Program-made: the position numbers and the translations under genes
Assembly (NCBI GenBank): GCA_005787665.1
Contig: SYAB01000230.1
Location: 1-64,000 of the forward strand
DNA length: 64,000 nucleotides
Direction: 5' to 3'
Source: Actinomycetota bacterium
GTDB taxonomy: Bacteria > Actinomycetota > Actinomycetes > Mycobacteriales > Mycobacteriaceae
In this document: positions 51,236-60,900 of the stretch, one piece after another
How the letters are laid out: the number at the start of each line of letters is the position of its first letter
How positions within the stretch are numbered: position 1 is the first letter of the stretch
The notes under the pieces: model-generated
Databases searched by the model: none
Told to the model about the DNA's origin: nothing
What the model saw: only the letters and a program-made list of their open reading frames with translations

Positions 51236-51628
51236 ATGGCAATCCGTGTGAGGCTTTTTCTCGCGGGGGCTTGCGCCGCCCTAATCGTGGCCGGCTGCAG
51301 CACCGCCGTGACTGAGGACGAGAAGGCCGAGGCGCCGACGGCGACCGAGTCGAGCATGCCGGTGGCACCCGGCGACGGTGCGACGGCAGACGCTTCCGCC
51401 CCCGCGGTCTCTGCGGAGCAGCAGCAGCAGGCTCAGCAGTTTGCCGAGGAAGCCGAGAAGATCATGCTGGATCCGGCGCTGGCTCCCAAGGATAAGTATC
51501 CGAAGGCGCTCGGCATGTTCCGCGACGCCCTGGAGATCGACCCCAACAACGCGCTCTCGGAGAAGAGCATCACGCTGATCGAGGACATCTACAAGAGCAT
51601 GGGCCGACCCGTCCCGCAGCCCACTTAG
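51236..51628 (+). CDS. Lipoprotein with TPR-like C-terminus
   Basis: This 130-residue protein has a lipobox (LIVAGC, Cys near residue 20) after a basic signal segment, an acidic Pro/Glu-rich spacer, and a C-terminal helix pair (QQAQQFAEEAEKIML and YPKALGMFRDALEIDPNNAL) that is TPR-like. It should be anchored to the outer face of the cytoplasmic membrane. Starts at the ATG at 51236 with no overlap to lsr2. Function unknown; may help surface complexes. Confidence 0.8.
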   Translation: MAIRVRLFLAGACAALIVAGCSTAVTEDEKAEAPTATESSMPVAPGDGATADASAPAVSAEQQQQAQQFAEEAEKIMLDPALAPKDKYPKALGMFRDALEIDPNNALSEKSITLIEDIYKSMGRPVPQPT

Positions 51629-51721
51629 GCTTGGCGGTCACCCGACCGTCCTTGGTGCACACCGTGCCCTCCCCCAACGCGTTCCGCGGCGAACATCGTG
51701 GCGTTGAGGCGGGATGGCGTT

Positions 51722-51742
51722 GCCGGTGGTCCGACCACCGGC
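51722..51742. terminator. 9-bp perfect hairpin between convergent genes
   Basis: GCCGGTGGT-CCG-ACCACCGGC is a perfect 9-bp stem with a 3-base loop in the 151-base gap between the lipoprotein gene (+) and the kinase gene (-). It lacks a T-run but could end transcription from both sides. Confidence 0.65.
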
Positions 51743-51779
51743 GGCTATGGCCGTCGTTTTCCGTAATTCCAGCCGAATT

Positions 51780-53528
51780 TCAGTAGCAGAGTTGGTTGCC
51801 CAGAAAACTATTTGGGCCTGCATCCGGCGACGTCGTGAAGCGGATCGCAGGTCTTCCTAGGTAGGTGGTTTCGACAGCGATGTCAGTTGGTGGAGTCGCC
51901 GGAAAGGCGACGATCATCTCGCTGTAGAACATCACGTCGGTGGGGCAACCCGAGTTGTATGGCGCCGGTGCGGGATTGAACGCCGAAACGGTCACGCCGT
52001 ATTGCGCGCGATGGCCTTGAGCGCAGGTTGGTTCACACACCTTGAAGCTAAATGTCCCAGTCCCTTGTGCTCCTGCTTGTCCCCAGGAACTCCACGACAT
52101 CGCCTCGAGGCGCTGGGATCCATCAGCGCAGGTTTGGAAGGGTAAGACGGCGGGTCGCTCCAGTGGTGGACTGTCGGTCTGATAGCAACCCGGGAGTGCG
52201 TACCTGTAGGCATCCTGCGACCACGTTGGCTCTGATGCGGCAGCCGGGGTTGTCGGGCCAGCCGTCCCCGCCACTGTGGATGTGCTTACTGACGGAATTG
52301 CCTTGGTGGTGAGCGGAACTGGCGGTTGTTGACTCGATGGCGTTGTGCGCGCCGCTTCTAGGTTCTGTTCCGAGGATCCGGTGTCGATCCCTAGGGGGAT
52401 AAGGAGGACGATCCCGACGACCGCTGCGCCCGCACCCGCGATTGCGACTAGGCCCCGCTTCCTGCCTACCGACTCAGGACCACCCACTGGGTCAAAACGA
52501 TCTGGCGGTGTGGCGGTTTTGCGGGACCGGCCAGGAGCAACGAACTCTTGGTGCGGCGGCTTTGCCGGTGACTTCGACGCCGCTGGTTTAGGGGCGGACG
52601 TCCGTAGGCCGGCCTCAGGGATGCGTTCCGGTTGTGGCGCTATGGGGGCCTGCTGAGTGGGCGCGGTCGGAGATATCGCCGAGGTGGTGCCGCCGGCCGC
52701 CTCGGCCAATGCGCGGGCAAAGTCGGCGCAGCGCAGGTAACGGCCGGCGGGGTTTTTCGACAGCGCCTTGGCCAACACGTCATCCATCGGGGCCAAGTGC
52801 TGATGGCGGGCGGACAGTTTCGGAGGCGGTGCGGTGAGGTGGCGGCTGATGGCGGCGACGGGGTTGGTGACAGGAAACAGTGTTGTCCCGGTGAGGAGGT
52901 GATAGGCGGTGGCGGCGAGGGCGTATTGGTCGGCCCGCCCGTCGAGGTAATCGCCATTGAGTTGCTCTGGCGCTGCGTACGCGAAGGTGCCGAGGGTGAA
53001 GTTGGTGGCGGTAAGTCCAACTGGGTCTTCGAGGGGCCGGGCGATACCGAAGTCGGCGAGGTAGATGCGTCGGGTGCCGTCGTAGCCGGGGTGGGCCAGC
53101 AGGATGTTGGCGGGTTTGATGTCGCGGTGGATCAGGCCGTGGTGATTTGCGAAATCGAGGGCGTCGGCGATGGCGGTGGTGATGGCTATTGCGTCCTTGA
53201 TCGGAATTCCCGTGGGATGGTCCCGCAGCAGTTCAGCGGCATCGGTGCCATCGACAAACTGGGTGGCGATCCACAATCGGCCGTCGGTATCACCGCGGTC
53301 ATGGACAGTGACGATGTTTGGGTGTTCGAGAGCGGCGATGGAATCCGCTTCGCGGACGAAGCGTTCCCGGAACGACTCGTCGGAGGAAATCTCGGTGCGC
53401 AGTATCTTAAGGGCTTCCCGCCGGGGCAGTCTCGGGTGTGAGGCGAGGTAGACCTCGCCCATGCCGCCGGATCCGATCTGGCGAACCACGGTGTATCCGG
53501 CGAATACCTCACCCACGCCGAGTGTCAC
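51780..53528 (-). CDS. Membrane Ser/Thr protein kinase (PknE/F-like)
   Basis: This 582-residue protein has a complete kinase domain: [11 protein letters not shown] (19-29), catalytic K41 in [13 protein letters not shown] with D136, DFG at 159-161 and AAPEQ. A Pro/Thr-rich linker and one membrane helix ([21 protein letters not shown], about 360-380) lead to an external domain with four or more cysteines ([25 protein letters not shown]). GTG start. Next in operon after the DUF4333-like gene, with 62 bases between. External domain suggests a receptor role. Confidence 0.9.
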   Translation of the reverse strand: MTLGVGEVFAGYTVVRQIGSGGMGEVYLASHPRLPRREALKILRTEISSDESFRERFVREADSIAALEHPNIVTVHDRGDTDGRLWIATQFVDGTDAAELLRDHPTGIPIKDAIAITTAIADALDFANHHGLIHRDIKPANILLAHPGYDGTRRIYLADFGIARPLEDPVGLTATNFTLGTFAYAAPEQLNGDYLDGRADQYALAATAYHLLTGTTLFPVTNPVAAISRHLTAPPPKLSARHQHLAPMDDVLAKALSKNPAGRYLRCADFARALAEAAGGTTSAISPTAPTQQAPIAPQPERIPEAGLRTSAPKPAASKSPAKPPHQEFVAPGRSRKTATPPDRFDPVGGPESVGRKRGLVAIAGAGAAVVGIVLLIPLGIDTGSSEQNLEAARTTPSSQQPPVPLTTKAIPSVSTSTVAGTAGPTTPAAASEPTWSQDAYRYALPGCYQTDSPPLERPAVLPFQTCADGSQRLEAMSWSSWGQAGAQGTGTFSFKVCEPTCAQGHRAQYGVTVSAFNPAPAPYNSGCPTDVMFYSEMIVAFPATPPTDIAVETTYLGRPAIRFTTSPDAGPNSFLGNQLCY

Positions 53529-53590
53529 AGAGGGCAGCCTATCGGGGGCTATATCGGCAGTGCGGCGTTGTGCTGCAGTGATCGGTCATC

Positions 53591-54364
53591 TCACCGTGGC
53601 CTGTCAACGGCGTAGGTGGCTTGGTTGTCTTGGAATATCACGCTGACTTGGCGTTGCACTCCCTCAACGGTCACCGTGCATTCGAATCCAGTTCCCTGTT
53701 CGACGGCAGGATTACGGCCGTCGTTACACAGGACTGGGCCGATGTCGCTTAATCCGTAGCCATCGACTCGGTCGCGCAGGACCAGCTCGACGCCGCGCTG
53801 CGCATCTGTCACGTCTAGAACGGCGGCGGGAGTTTTATTTTTCGCAAGAACTGCGCCGGTTGCGACTGCCGCGCCGACTGCTGCGGCGATGCCACTGCCC
53901 AGGAGTAGTGCGCGGCGCGATTGGCTCGGCGGCACAACCACAGGGGTCGGCGATGGTTGAATCGGTCTGACTTTTGGCCGGACCGGTCGCCGCGTCGCTG
54001 CCTTGGCAGGGTGCGGGTTGGGCGCCGGCGGGGGAGAAGCGCGTTGCGGCGGTGGGGGTTTGGCCGATGCCGCCGGTGTTGGTGTGTCGCGGTTGATGGT
54101 CTGCCACCACGGAACTTCGGAAGGGTGTGGCACCTTAGCGCCGGCGGGTGGCGTAGGAGGTGGGGTCGGTCGCCGGGGTGCTGGCGGTGGTGGGTTCGGA
54201 TGCCGTTCTGGTGTGGGAATGTTTCGGGTCGGTCGCTCGGGTTGCGGTGCCCGGATTTCCCGGGTGGGCCGGTCCGGTGGTGGCGTGGGGATGTTACGGG
54301 TTGGCCCATCAGGCTGGGGTGGGCGTATCTCGCGGGTTTTCTCGGGTTCGGGGCTATCGGTCAT
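53591..54364 (-). CDS. Anchored DUF4333-like protein with T-R-x-I repeats
   Basis: This 257-residue protein has a Pro-rich cytoplasmic N-terminus in which T-R-[EN]-I recurs exactly every 12 residues (Thr 10, 22, 34 and 46), more Pro-rich sequence to about 150, a membrane segment (ALLLGSGIAAAVGAAVATGAVLA) and an external C-terminal domain containing PVLCNDGRNP and GTGFECTV, recalling DUF4333. Four bases separate its start from the LpqM-like stop. The repeats look like phosphothreonine docking sites (pThr with Ile at +3), fitting the kinases on both sides. That interpretation is inference. Confidence 0.75.
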   Translation of the reverse strand: MTDSPEPEKTREIRPPQPDGPTRNIPTPPPDRPTREIRAPQPERPTRNIPTPERHPNPPPPAPRRPTPPPTPPAGAKVPHPSEVPWWQTINRDTPTPAASAKPPPPQRASPPPAPNPHPAKAATRRPVRPKVRPIQPSPTPVVVPPSQSRRALLLGSGIAAAVGAAVATGAVLAKNKTPAAVLDVTDAQRGVELVLRDRVDGYGLSDIGPVLCNDGRNPAVEQGTGFECTVTVEGVQRQVSVIFQDNQATYAVDRPR

Positions 54365-54368
54365 TGGG

Positions 54369-55817
54369 TCACCGGAATTGGTTGAAGCATCGTTCGGTGT
54401 CGCCGGACAGGCCTAACCGGAATGCGAGAATTCGGGTGAATCCGGAGGGTATTGCCCGTCCTTGGGCGTCACTGGCCGCGATACCGTTGGTTAAAAGTCC
54501 CGAGACTGCTTCGTCGAGGTCGCCGGCGCCGAGTGCCAGACCGTCGGCTGTCAGCGCCGGATCTGACATTTTGCTTTGTGCGACACCGGTCAGGCAGGCG
54601 GTGCGCATTGCCGCGATGTCTCCGTTCAGCGACACTGCTCGTTGTTGTTGCACGGCTTGCATGTAGCGGGAGGTCACCACTGAGATTGCCGAGTTGTCGC
54701 CCTGGAGCAGGACTTGTTGGCTTTCGCTGGCCGGGGTGCCGATGTCGGCGAGTTGGTCAAGATCGACCTCCACGGTGTTGGTGTCGGTGCAGTACGCGGT
54801 GGGGCCTGGGCCGCAGGACACACCGAATCGAAGCGTTGGCGGTTCGGTGGGGGCGAAGATGCCGTTGAGGTCGTCGATGAGGGCGGACACCGACTGTTCA
54901 GTGATTGCCATGTCGCTTTGTTCGGCGGCGGGATCGAACAAGGCGGCCGGGATGTCGCCGCGGCGCTCACTGATCTCTGCTGCGGTGATGCGGGTGCAGC
55001 TGGCGGTGCCGAGGTCGAAGCCTTGCTGGATCGCGGAGACCCGGTCCAGGGCCGTTCCGTGCGTGGCGTCCACCGAGAGCAGTCCGAACGGGTTGAAGTC
55101 CGGCGGGCGGTCCCGGATGGCGATCGCCCCGGCGAGCACTTTGTCCAGCCCGTCGGTGGTGTTGATTGCGAACCGGGGGGAGTTACCTTCAGCGACCCAC
55201 CGCAGGTACACCCCGGCGAAGCAGTCGGCTTGCTGTTCGCTGATCAACAGGGGAGTGTCGTCGTCGCCGAGTCTGGCCTTCTGTTGCAAGGCGTGGCCGT
55301 ATTCGTGGGCAAGAATTCCGTTGATCGACATGTCGCCGAAGAACTTCCCGGCGGTCGGGAACAACCCGATCCGATCCCAGACGATGACGTCGGCGGTTCG
55401 GCAATAGGCGGCGTTGAATTCGAACTCGCTGGGTTGGGCGCCACACATCTGCGGCCCGGATGCCCCAGGGTCGATGGAGACTAACTCCGACACCGCAGAG
55501 AACTCACCGGGCAGCGGGGTGCGGTGGTTCTGCGTCCAGAAATCCTCGATGTCCTCCACAGCGAGGAGCGCTAACCGGTCGATGTCCCCATCGTCGGTGT
55601 TGACGACGCGACCCACCGCTGACGGTGGTGTCATGCGGGGTCCGTTGGGGCCGTCGGTGACAGCCAACCCTGCTACCCGGTTGGGGTCATAGCGCATCGA
55701 GACCGCCCGGCCGTCCAGGACGATCGGCTCACCTGCGCACCCCGCAGCCAGGGCAAGGCAAGTCAGCACAACACCCGATCGGTGACACGCCCGCCTGTCG
55801 GTGTGGGTTCCCCCCAT
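54369..55817 (-). CDS. LpqM-like lipoprotein zinc peptidase
   Basis: This 482-residue protein has a lipobox (LAAGC, C27), then a zinc-peptidase core with HEYGH (H171, E172, H175) and ISEQQADCFAGVYLRW (E194, D198), as in mycobacterial LpqM/YpfJ-type neutral zinc metallopeptidases. It should sit on the outer membrane face. Mycobacterial LpqM has been linked to conjugation in M. smegmatis, as far as I recall. First of the 55817-51780 minus-strand operon, divergent from the second kinase gene. Confidence 0.82.
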   Translation of the reverse strand: MGGTHTDRRACHRSGVVLTCLALAAGCAGEPIVLDGRAVSMRYDPNRVAGLAVTDGPNGPRMTPPSAVGRVVNTDDGDIDRLALLAVEDIEDFWTQNHRTPLPGEFSAVSELVSIDPGASGPQMCGAQPSEFEFNAAYCRTADVIVWDRIGLFPTAGKFFGDMSINGILAHEYGHALQQKARLGDDDTPLLISEQQADCFAGVYLRWVAEGNSPRFAINTTDGLDKVLAGAIAIRDRPPDFNPFGLLSVDATHGTALDRVSAIQQGFDLGTASCTRITAAEISERRGDIPAALFDPAAEQSDMAITEQSVSALIDDLNGIFAPTEPPTLRFGVSCGPGPTAYCTDTNTVEVDLDQLADIGTPASESQQVLLQGDNSAISVVTSRYMQAVQQQRAVSLNGDIAAMRTACLTGVAQSKMSDPALTADGLALGAGDLDEAVSGLLTNGIAASDAQGRAIPSGFTRILAFRLGLSGDTERCFNQFR

Positions 55818-55924
55818 AGGGCCGAGCGTAGAACATGGCAGTGCGCCGGTGCTGCCGCGTTACACCTGCGGTCTTTCACCCGCCGCGGAGGCGAGGTGCG
55901 ACCGGTTACGATCCGATAGTGGGG

Positions 55925-57832
55925 ATGGCAACGGGGGACCGGTTCGCCGGGTTCCGCATCATCCGCCCATTGGGCGCCGGCGGGATGGGGCAGGTGTTCC
56001 TGGTCGAGCATCCTCGTTTGCCGCGCCGGGAAGCGTTGAAAGTGCTGTCCCCGGAGTTGTCTCATGACCCCGACTACCGGCAGCGATTCGCCCGGGAAGC
56101 CGACCTGGCCGCCCGGCTGTGGCATCCCCATATCGTCGAGGTGCGCGACCGCGGCGAGACGGGCGGGCAACTGTGGATTTCGATGGCCTACGTCGACGGC
56201 GAGGACGCCGCCCGCCAACTGGCGCGGAAGTATCCCGCTGGGATGCCGGCCGCCACGGTGGTCCCGATCGTCACCGCGGTGGCCTCCGCCCTGGACTACG
56301 CCCACGGTCAAGGACTGCTGCATCGCGACGTGAAACCCGCGAACATTTTCATCAGCTCCCCGGACTCCGGTGGAGACACCCGGGTGCTCCTCGGTGATTT
56401 CGGCATCGCCCGCGAGCTGGCTGACGCCGCTGGGATGACCGCGACGAACATGACCTTGGGAACTGTGGCGTACGCCGCGCCTGAGCAACTCAATGGCGAT
56501 GTCATGGACGGGCGCGCCGACCAATACGCCCTCGCCGCGACTGCTCACCATCTGTTGACCGGGACACCACTGTTTCCTGTTACCAACCCCGTCGCGGCGA
56601 TCAGCCGTCACCTCACCGCACCACCTCCGAAATTGTCCGCCAGCCATCCGCACCTGTTCGCACTCGATGCCGTGTTGGCCAAGGCGTTGTCCAAGAACCC
56701 CGCGGAGCGTTACCCCCGCTGCGCCGACTTCGCCGAAGCCTTCGCCGCGGCAGCAGGCGGCAACCCCTCGGCGATATCACCGACTGCGCCCACCCAGCAG
56801 GCCCCCGTCCCGCCACCCGCCGCAGCCCCACCTCCCGCTCCCGCGCCCACGGCCACCCCGGCACCGACACGACCCCGGTGGATCCGGCCTGCCGCCCTCG
56901 CCGCCGCCGCTGTTCTTGTAGCCGGGCTGCTGGTGTGGAAACCGTGGGCCACCAACGACATGCCCAGCGCCCCGTCGGATCGAGCTGTCGGTGCAGCTGC
57001 ACCCGGTAGCGGTGAACAGCCTGCCCCGAGCATCGCGGCGGTGCCCTCCATCGGGGATCCCGACCTCGGCTTGGACATTCCGATCAGCCGGCCGGCCTGC
57101 GACGGCTCCGGCATCGTGGTGCTCGACTCCGCCTACACACCCGGTCGGTACCGCGACGATGTTGCGCGAGCACTATCGAACAACCCTGGGGCCTCATATC
57201 TGCGTACCGATCTGTCCTGCCCATCGCTGCGTCAACAAAGCGACGACGGAAACCCGATCTACGCGGTGTACCGAATTGCCGGCACTTCCAAAGAGCAGTT
57301 GTGTGCTGCTGTCACCGCTGCAGGGCCCGGCACATACGGGCGCTGGTTGGACACCATCTCAGATCCCGATGTCACGGTCGATTGCCCCAAAAAGTCCACC
57401 TCGGTCGAGGAGGCCCCCGCCGCCGTGGTTGATGTCGACCCCGCCTCCTACATGTTGTGGTCGGGTCTCTACCGGTTCGCCTACTCCATTTCCCCGTTCC
57501 GCGAGTGCGCCCTCCACGTGCCCAATGGAATCAGCGCAAGCCTCTGGTGCGAAACGCAATTCCCGCCAGGAACACCGCAGGTGAGCAGCGATCCGCCCGA
57601 CGGTTATGAGCCGGTCATAGGCCCGCCAAAGACGATTCGCATCGAACCGCCCGCAGGTCCTGAACCCAGCATCGCTGAAGGCGCCGGGCAGAAGGGTAGG
57701 CCGATGCTGCCCAATCATCGGATTACGGTGGGGGAGTTCACGTGCACAACCCTGCCCGGCAACAGCGTCAACTGCACCGCGCCCACCGGGGAATTCCGCA
57801 TCACCAACGGCGTCTTCACCGCAGAGCCCTAA
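55925..57832 (+). CDS. Membrane Ser/Thr protein kinase, second copy
   Basis: This 635-residue protein is paralogous to the kinase at 51780. Kinase domain: [11 protein letters not shown], catalytic K39, HRDVKPAN with D135, DFG at 158-160, AAPEQ. The segment [20 protein letters not shown] and the kinase-linker junction are nearly the same in both kinases. A membrane segment ([17 protein letters not shown]) and an external domain with six or more cysteines ([32 protein letters not shown]) follow. ATG at 55925 preceded by GGGG; the upstream frame is not coding. The two kinases flank the LpqM- and DUF4333-like genes. Confidence 0.9.
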   Translation: MATGDRFAGFRIIRPLGAGGMGQVFLVEHPRLPRREALKVLSPELSHDPDYRQRFAREADLAARLWHPHIVEVRDRGETGGQLWISMAYVDGEDAARQLARKYPAGMPAATVVPIVTAVASALDYAHGQGLLHRDVKPANIFISSPDSGGDTRVLLGDFGIARELADAAGMTATNMTLGTVAYAAPEQLNGDVMDGRADQYALAATAHHLLTGTPLFPVTNPVAAISRHLTAPPPKLSASHPHLFALDAVLAKALSKNPAERYPRCADFAEAFAAAAGGNPSAISPTAPTQQAPVPPPAAAPPPAPAPTATPAPTRPRWIRPAALAAAAVLVAGLLVWKPWATNDMPSAPSDRAVGAAAPGSGEQPAPSIAAVPSIGDPDLGLDIPISRPACDGSGIVVLDSAYTPGRYRDDVARALSNNPGASYLRTDLSCPSLRQQSDDGNPIYAVYRIAGTSKEQLCAAVTAAGPGTYGRWLDTISDPDVTVDCPKKSTSVEEAPAAVVDVDPASYMLWSGLYRFAYSISPFRECALHVPNGISASLWCETQFPPGTPQVSSDPPDGYEPVIGPPKTIRIEPPAGPEPSIAEGAGQKGRPMLPNHRITVGEFTCTTLPGNSVNCTAPTGEFRITNGVFTAEP

Positions 57833-57899
57833 GGCTGAAGCGGCGTCGCAACTCCAAGTGGTCTTGAAAACGTTCCAGTGAGGCTCCACGGTTAATGCC

Positions 57900-58745
57900 G
57901 TGACTGTTGTGACCGCCCCCGCAGACCAACGATTCACCGGTGATGCCCCCGTTGGCCGGGCTGATGACGACCGGGTCGCCACGCGATTTTTCTGGACTGT
58001 GCTGATCCTGGCCACCGCGGCATCTGTCGGCGGCAACGTCACCCACGCCATCCTCAAAGTCGGCAACGGCCCCTTGGTGACGGTGGCTGCCGCGGTGGCG
58101 ATGGTCCCGCCGATCGTGCTTCTGGCCGCCACCCACTCGGTGGGACTGCTGGTCCGCACCCGCAGCACGGGCCCAATCTACTGGTCGGCATTGGCCATGA
58201 CCATCGGACTGGCAGGGTGCGCGTTCGCATTGAGCTTCGACGCCTTGTGGGAGCTGGCGGTCAATGCCGGTGTGCGCCGCAGCATCGCCTGGCTGTGGCC
58301 GCTGTCCATTGACGTATCCATCGCCCAGTCCACGCTCGCACTGCTGTCGTTGACCCGACGCCGTATGGCCGTCGATTCCGAGCCGCCCACATCACACACG
58401 GCGACTGTCTCCCCGGCAGCGAAGGCACTACCACCGACGAGTACACCCAAGGGCCACGACGAAGTAACGAGCCTCAACGGGCATCGTCGCCGCCCCGACT
58501 CCCCGGTGCGGCCGGCGGCGCACGTGACCGCAGCGGCTACCGACTGGAGTGATGTCGCCGAAACACTGGTACGCGATGGTGTCACCACCAAAACCGTCAC
58601 CGAGGTGGTTGAGGCGCTGCAGCTATGGGAACTGGGGACCGCCCCCAACACCATCGCCCGCCGCATCGGTCTTCACCGCGACACCGTCACCAAAATCACA
58701 ACCGCCGCAGACGATCTGATGTCCGCTGCCAAGGTCGGGGCCTAA
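57900..58745 (+). CDS. DUF2637-like membrane protein with C-terminal HTH
   Basis: This 281-residue protein (GTG start) has four membrane segments (FFWTVLILATAASVGGNV, VAAAVAMVPPIVLLAATHSV, ALAMTIGLAGCAFALSFDAL, WLWPLSIDVSIAQSTLALLS) and then a soluble C-terminal domain with an HTH (TAPNTIARRIGLHRDTVTKI). This is the DUF2637 type common on actinobacterial plasmids and integrative elements, where related proteins promote plasmid spread. Three bases separate it from the tagged small protein downstream. Confidence 0.82.
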   Translation: MTVVTAPADQRFTGDAPVGRADDDRVATRFFWTVLILATAASVGGNVTHAILKVGNGPLVTVAAAVAMVPPIVLLAATHSVGLLVRTRSTGPIYWSALAMTIGLAGCAFALSFDALWELAVNAGVRRSIAWLWPLSIDVSIAQSTLALLSLTRRRMAVDSEPPTSHTATVSPAAKALPPTSTPKGHDEVTSLNGHRRRPDSPVRPAAHVTAAATDWSDVAETLVRDGVTTKTVTEVVEALQLWELGTAPNTIARRIGLHRDTVTKITTAADDLMSAAKVGA

Positions 58746-58748
58746 ACC

Positions 58749-59207
58749 ATGTGCCGATCCAGCAACGAACCGGGTGGGCCGCGCCGCTGCCCGTCGCACG
58801 CCCACGCCCGCTTCGCTGACGCCCTCGCAGAGGTTCTTGCTCTTGAACGCCGGGAGTTGGAACTGTATCGGGAAGCCAGCAAGCACGCCGCCGACCTGAT
58901 GGTGCCGACCTCCCGGGCACACCGCTGGTATCGCGACGCAAACCGCGACGTCGAGCAGATGCGCGCCGAGTACGGCGACCGATCCGACTTCGACACCGGT
59001 GGTTACCGGGAGGCCTACCGGGGCATGCTGGCGGCTAAACGCGAAGCGGACCGCTCCGCCCTCGCCGAACGCCAGGCCCTCGATTTGGTGCAGCGCCGCC
59101 GCCGGTCCGCGACCGAGATGTTGCAGACCGTCGGAATCTGCTCTGAGGAGGCTGACCGTGTGATCACGGCCATCGACCGCGACACCCAACTCGAACCGCC
59201 GTTCTAG
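58749..59207 (+). CDS. EPGGPRRC-tagged small protein B
   Basis: This 152-residue protein begins with the shared tag (MCRSSNEPGGPRRCPSH), then a charged helical body (LAEVLALERRELELYREAS, AHRWYRDANRDVEQMRAEYGDR, GMLAAKREADRSALAERQA) that could form a coiled coil. The ATG lies three bases after the DUF2637-like stop, so the two are one transcript. No known domain. A palindromic GC-rich segment around 59211-59240 lies between this gene and the convergent one. Confidence 0.72.
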   Translation: MCRSSNEPGGPRRCPSHAHARFADALAEVLALERRELELYREASKHAADLMVPTSRAHRWYRDANRDVEQMRAEYGDRSDFDTGGYREAYRGMLAAKREADRSALAERQALDLVQRRRRSATEMLQTVGICSEEADRVITAIDRDTQLEPPF

Positions 59208-59252
59208 GTAGCGGAACCGTGTTTTTCCGCGGAAAAAACCGGTGCCCACGTG

Positions 59253-59711
59253 TCATCGGCGGGCCGCTATGAAGCCGAAGCGCTCAAGCGGACGAAGACC
59301 AGATATGGGGAAAGTTCTGTTGGTGACAAACAGGAACGACGTCTGCCGGTCTGGGGTGAATCCGAAAGCAAATGGGCCGGTGCCACAACAGCCGCGTCGA
59401 TCGGATCCAATGTTGGCGTCGAAACCGAGGTCGGTCTCGGAGTCGTAGATGCCGAAGAAGACCGGCATGTAGGAACCCGCGATGTCGGGACGGCTTGAGC
59501 AACGCCCGCCGTCATCAGCCCGCGGCAACCAATGCCGCAACTGCGATGCGTCGAGTGAGGCCATCACACAAATCGCGTCTGTCCACTGCTCCAAGCTGCC
59601 TGTAATGATCGGATCGTTATCGCCAACTGCTGGCGGGGACAGTGCTCCCAACACCAACAAAGCTGCCGGGAAGCAGGCGGTCAGCCGCCGAATCGTCGCC
59701 GTTGCCCCCAT
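59253..59711 (-). CDS. Secreted small protein
   Basis: This 152-residue protein has a signal peptide (RRLTACFPAALLVLGALSPPAVG, cleavage near residue 28) and a mature domain with ICVMASLDASQLRHWLPR, several cysteines and PVFFGIYDSETDLGFDANIG. I do not recognise the family. The start is the ATG at 59711, preceded by weak signals; an upstream extension lacks the signal peptide logic. It converges with the tagged gene and diverges from the next. Confidence 0.7.
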   Translation of the reverse strand: MGATATIRRLTACFPAALLVLGALSPPAVGDNDPIITGSLEQWTDAICVMASLDASQLRHWLPRADDGGRCSSRPDIAGSYMPVFFGIYDSETDLGFDANIGSDRRGCCGTGPFAFGFTPDRQTSFLFVTNRTFPISGLRPLERFGFIAARR

Positions 59712-59836
59712 GTGCTTCACGATAAGGGTGATTGCTTTCAGCCGTCCTCGATTCGGCTTTCTACCGCACCGTCGTTGTACCGAGTAGTCCTGTCGCGAAA
59801 CCCGGACGCACAAGGCCGGGGTTTAAACTCGGCTTT

Positions 59837-60886
59837 GTGTCACGGTTCATTCTCACCATGCTTCGGTCGCCATCGGGTGGTGTTCGCGCCGCCCTTCCGG
59901 TGGGAGGGAACACCACCGGTATTCGGGCAGCTGCGGACGGCTCCGGTGAGCTGTTCTACGCGGTGTTGGATAGCCCGATCCGGTATCGGGGTGCGGACAT
60001 TAACCAGGTGATCCTGCGGCCCGCTGAGCGTGGCCAGGTGCCGCATTACGGCATGCGGGCATTCGGTGTCGAGATCGCCCCGGTGCTCGATCCGGCGTTG
60101 CGCACCGCGGAGGTCATCGACCCGTTCCTTCTCGATTTTGTGGCGTTCGGGGAGATCGACGACGACCACCCCGACGAGCCGGCACCGCCGGCGGGTCGCT
60201 CGGAGACGCCAATCGGTGATGCACCGCAGATACCTGACGACCGGCGTTCGCCTCGCGCGGTGGCCGGGCCGCCGCGGCAGGCGCGCCGCCGCCCGGTGTG
60301 GATAGCGGCTGGTGCGGCCACGGTCCTGGCCGCCGGGGCCGTTGTGGTGTGGTTCGGTCGATCCGGGTCTGGTGAGGACCCGCCGCCCCTGCCGGCCAGC
60401 ACGCAGGTGTCGGCTGCGCCGGCCCCAACAACTCCCACCCCGGTTACTGCGGTGGCGCCGGTGGAGAAACCCGAGGCGGTGCTGAAACTGTTGCCGCCGG
60501 GTTACGGGCCCGGCGTGTGTCAGCCGGCGGACAGTGTTCCGTTGGGGGCGTTGGCCGCGCTGGAGTGCGGACCGAACGCCGACGTCGGCGGCCCGCAGCG
60601 GGCGACGTTCACGTTGTTCGCCGATACCGGGGGCCTGCAACGGGTGTTCGCGCAAACCGTGGCGGGATCGGAGCAGCAGATCTGTCCGGGCCGGATTCAG
60701 TCTCCGGGACCCTGGCGGCGGAATGCGGCGCCTGAGGTTCCGGCCGGGACGTTGTTTTGCGGGACTCGGCAGGAGACGGCCTTGATCGCCTGGACCGATG
60801 ACGCCCGAACACTGTTGGCGGTCGTAGAGTCCGACACAGGACCGTCGATGCAGGCGATGTACGACTGGTGGACCACCCACAGCTGA
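59837..60886 (+). CDS. Membrane-anchored protein with external Cys-rich domain
   Basis: This protein of about 349 residues starts at a GTG (or an ATG at 59858). It has a cytoplasmic N-domain (GELFYAVLDSPIRYRGADIN, VPHYGMRAFGVEIAPVLDPAL), a membrane segment (PVWIAAGAATVLAAGAVVVWF, about 180-200), a Thr/Pro linker, and an external domain with at least four cysteines (GVCQPADSVP, LECGPNAD, QICPGRI, LFCGTRQ). This layout resembles ESX-linked and kinase-linked mycobacterial membrane proteins with a soluble sensor-like domain. No family name. Confidence 0.72.
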   Translation: MSRFILTMLRSPSGGVRAALPVGGNTTGIRAAADGSGELFYAVLDSPIRYRGADINQVILRPAERGQVPHYGMRAFGVEIAPVLDPALRTAEVIDPFLLDFVAFGEIDDDHPDEPAPPAGRSETPIGDAPQIPDDRRSPRAVAGPPRQARRRPVWIAAGAATVLAAGAVVVWFGRSGSGEDPPPLPASTQVSAAPAPTTPTPVTAVAPVEKPEAVLKLLPPGYGPGVCQPADSVPLGALAALECGPNADVGGPQRATFTLFADTGGLQRVFAQTVAGSEQQICPGRIQSPGPWRRNAAPEVPAGTLFCGTRQETALIAWTDDARTLLAVVESDTGPSMQAMYDWWTTHS

Positions 60887-60900
60887 CGCGGTTCTCCGAG

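Noticed and set aside
59211..59240. Palindrome TTTTTCCGCGGAAAAA as intrinsic terminator
   Set aside because: It is palindromic with no loop, and the T-run is inside the stem; only a weak 6-bp hairpin (GCGGAA/TTCCGC) remains. Possible but unsupported.
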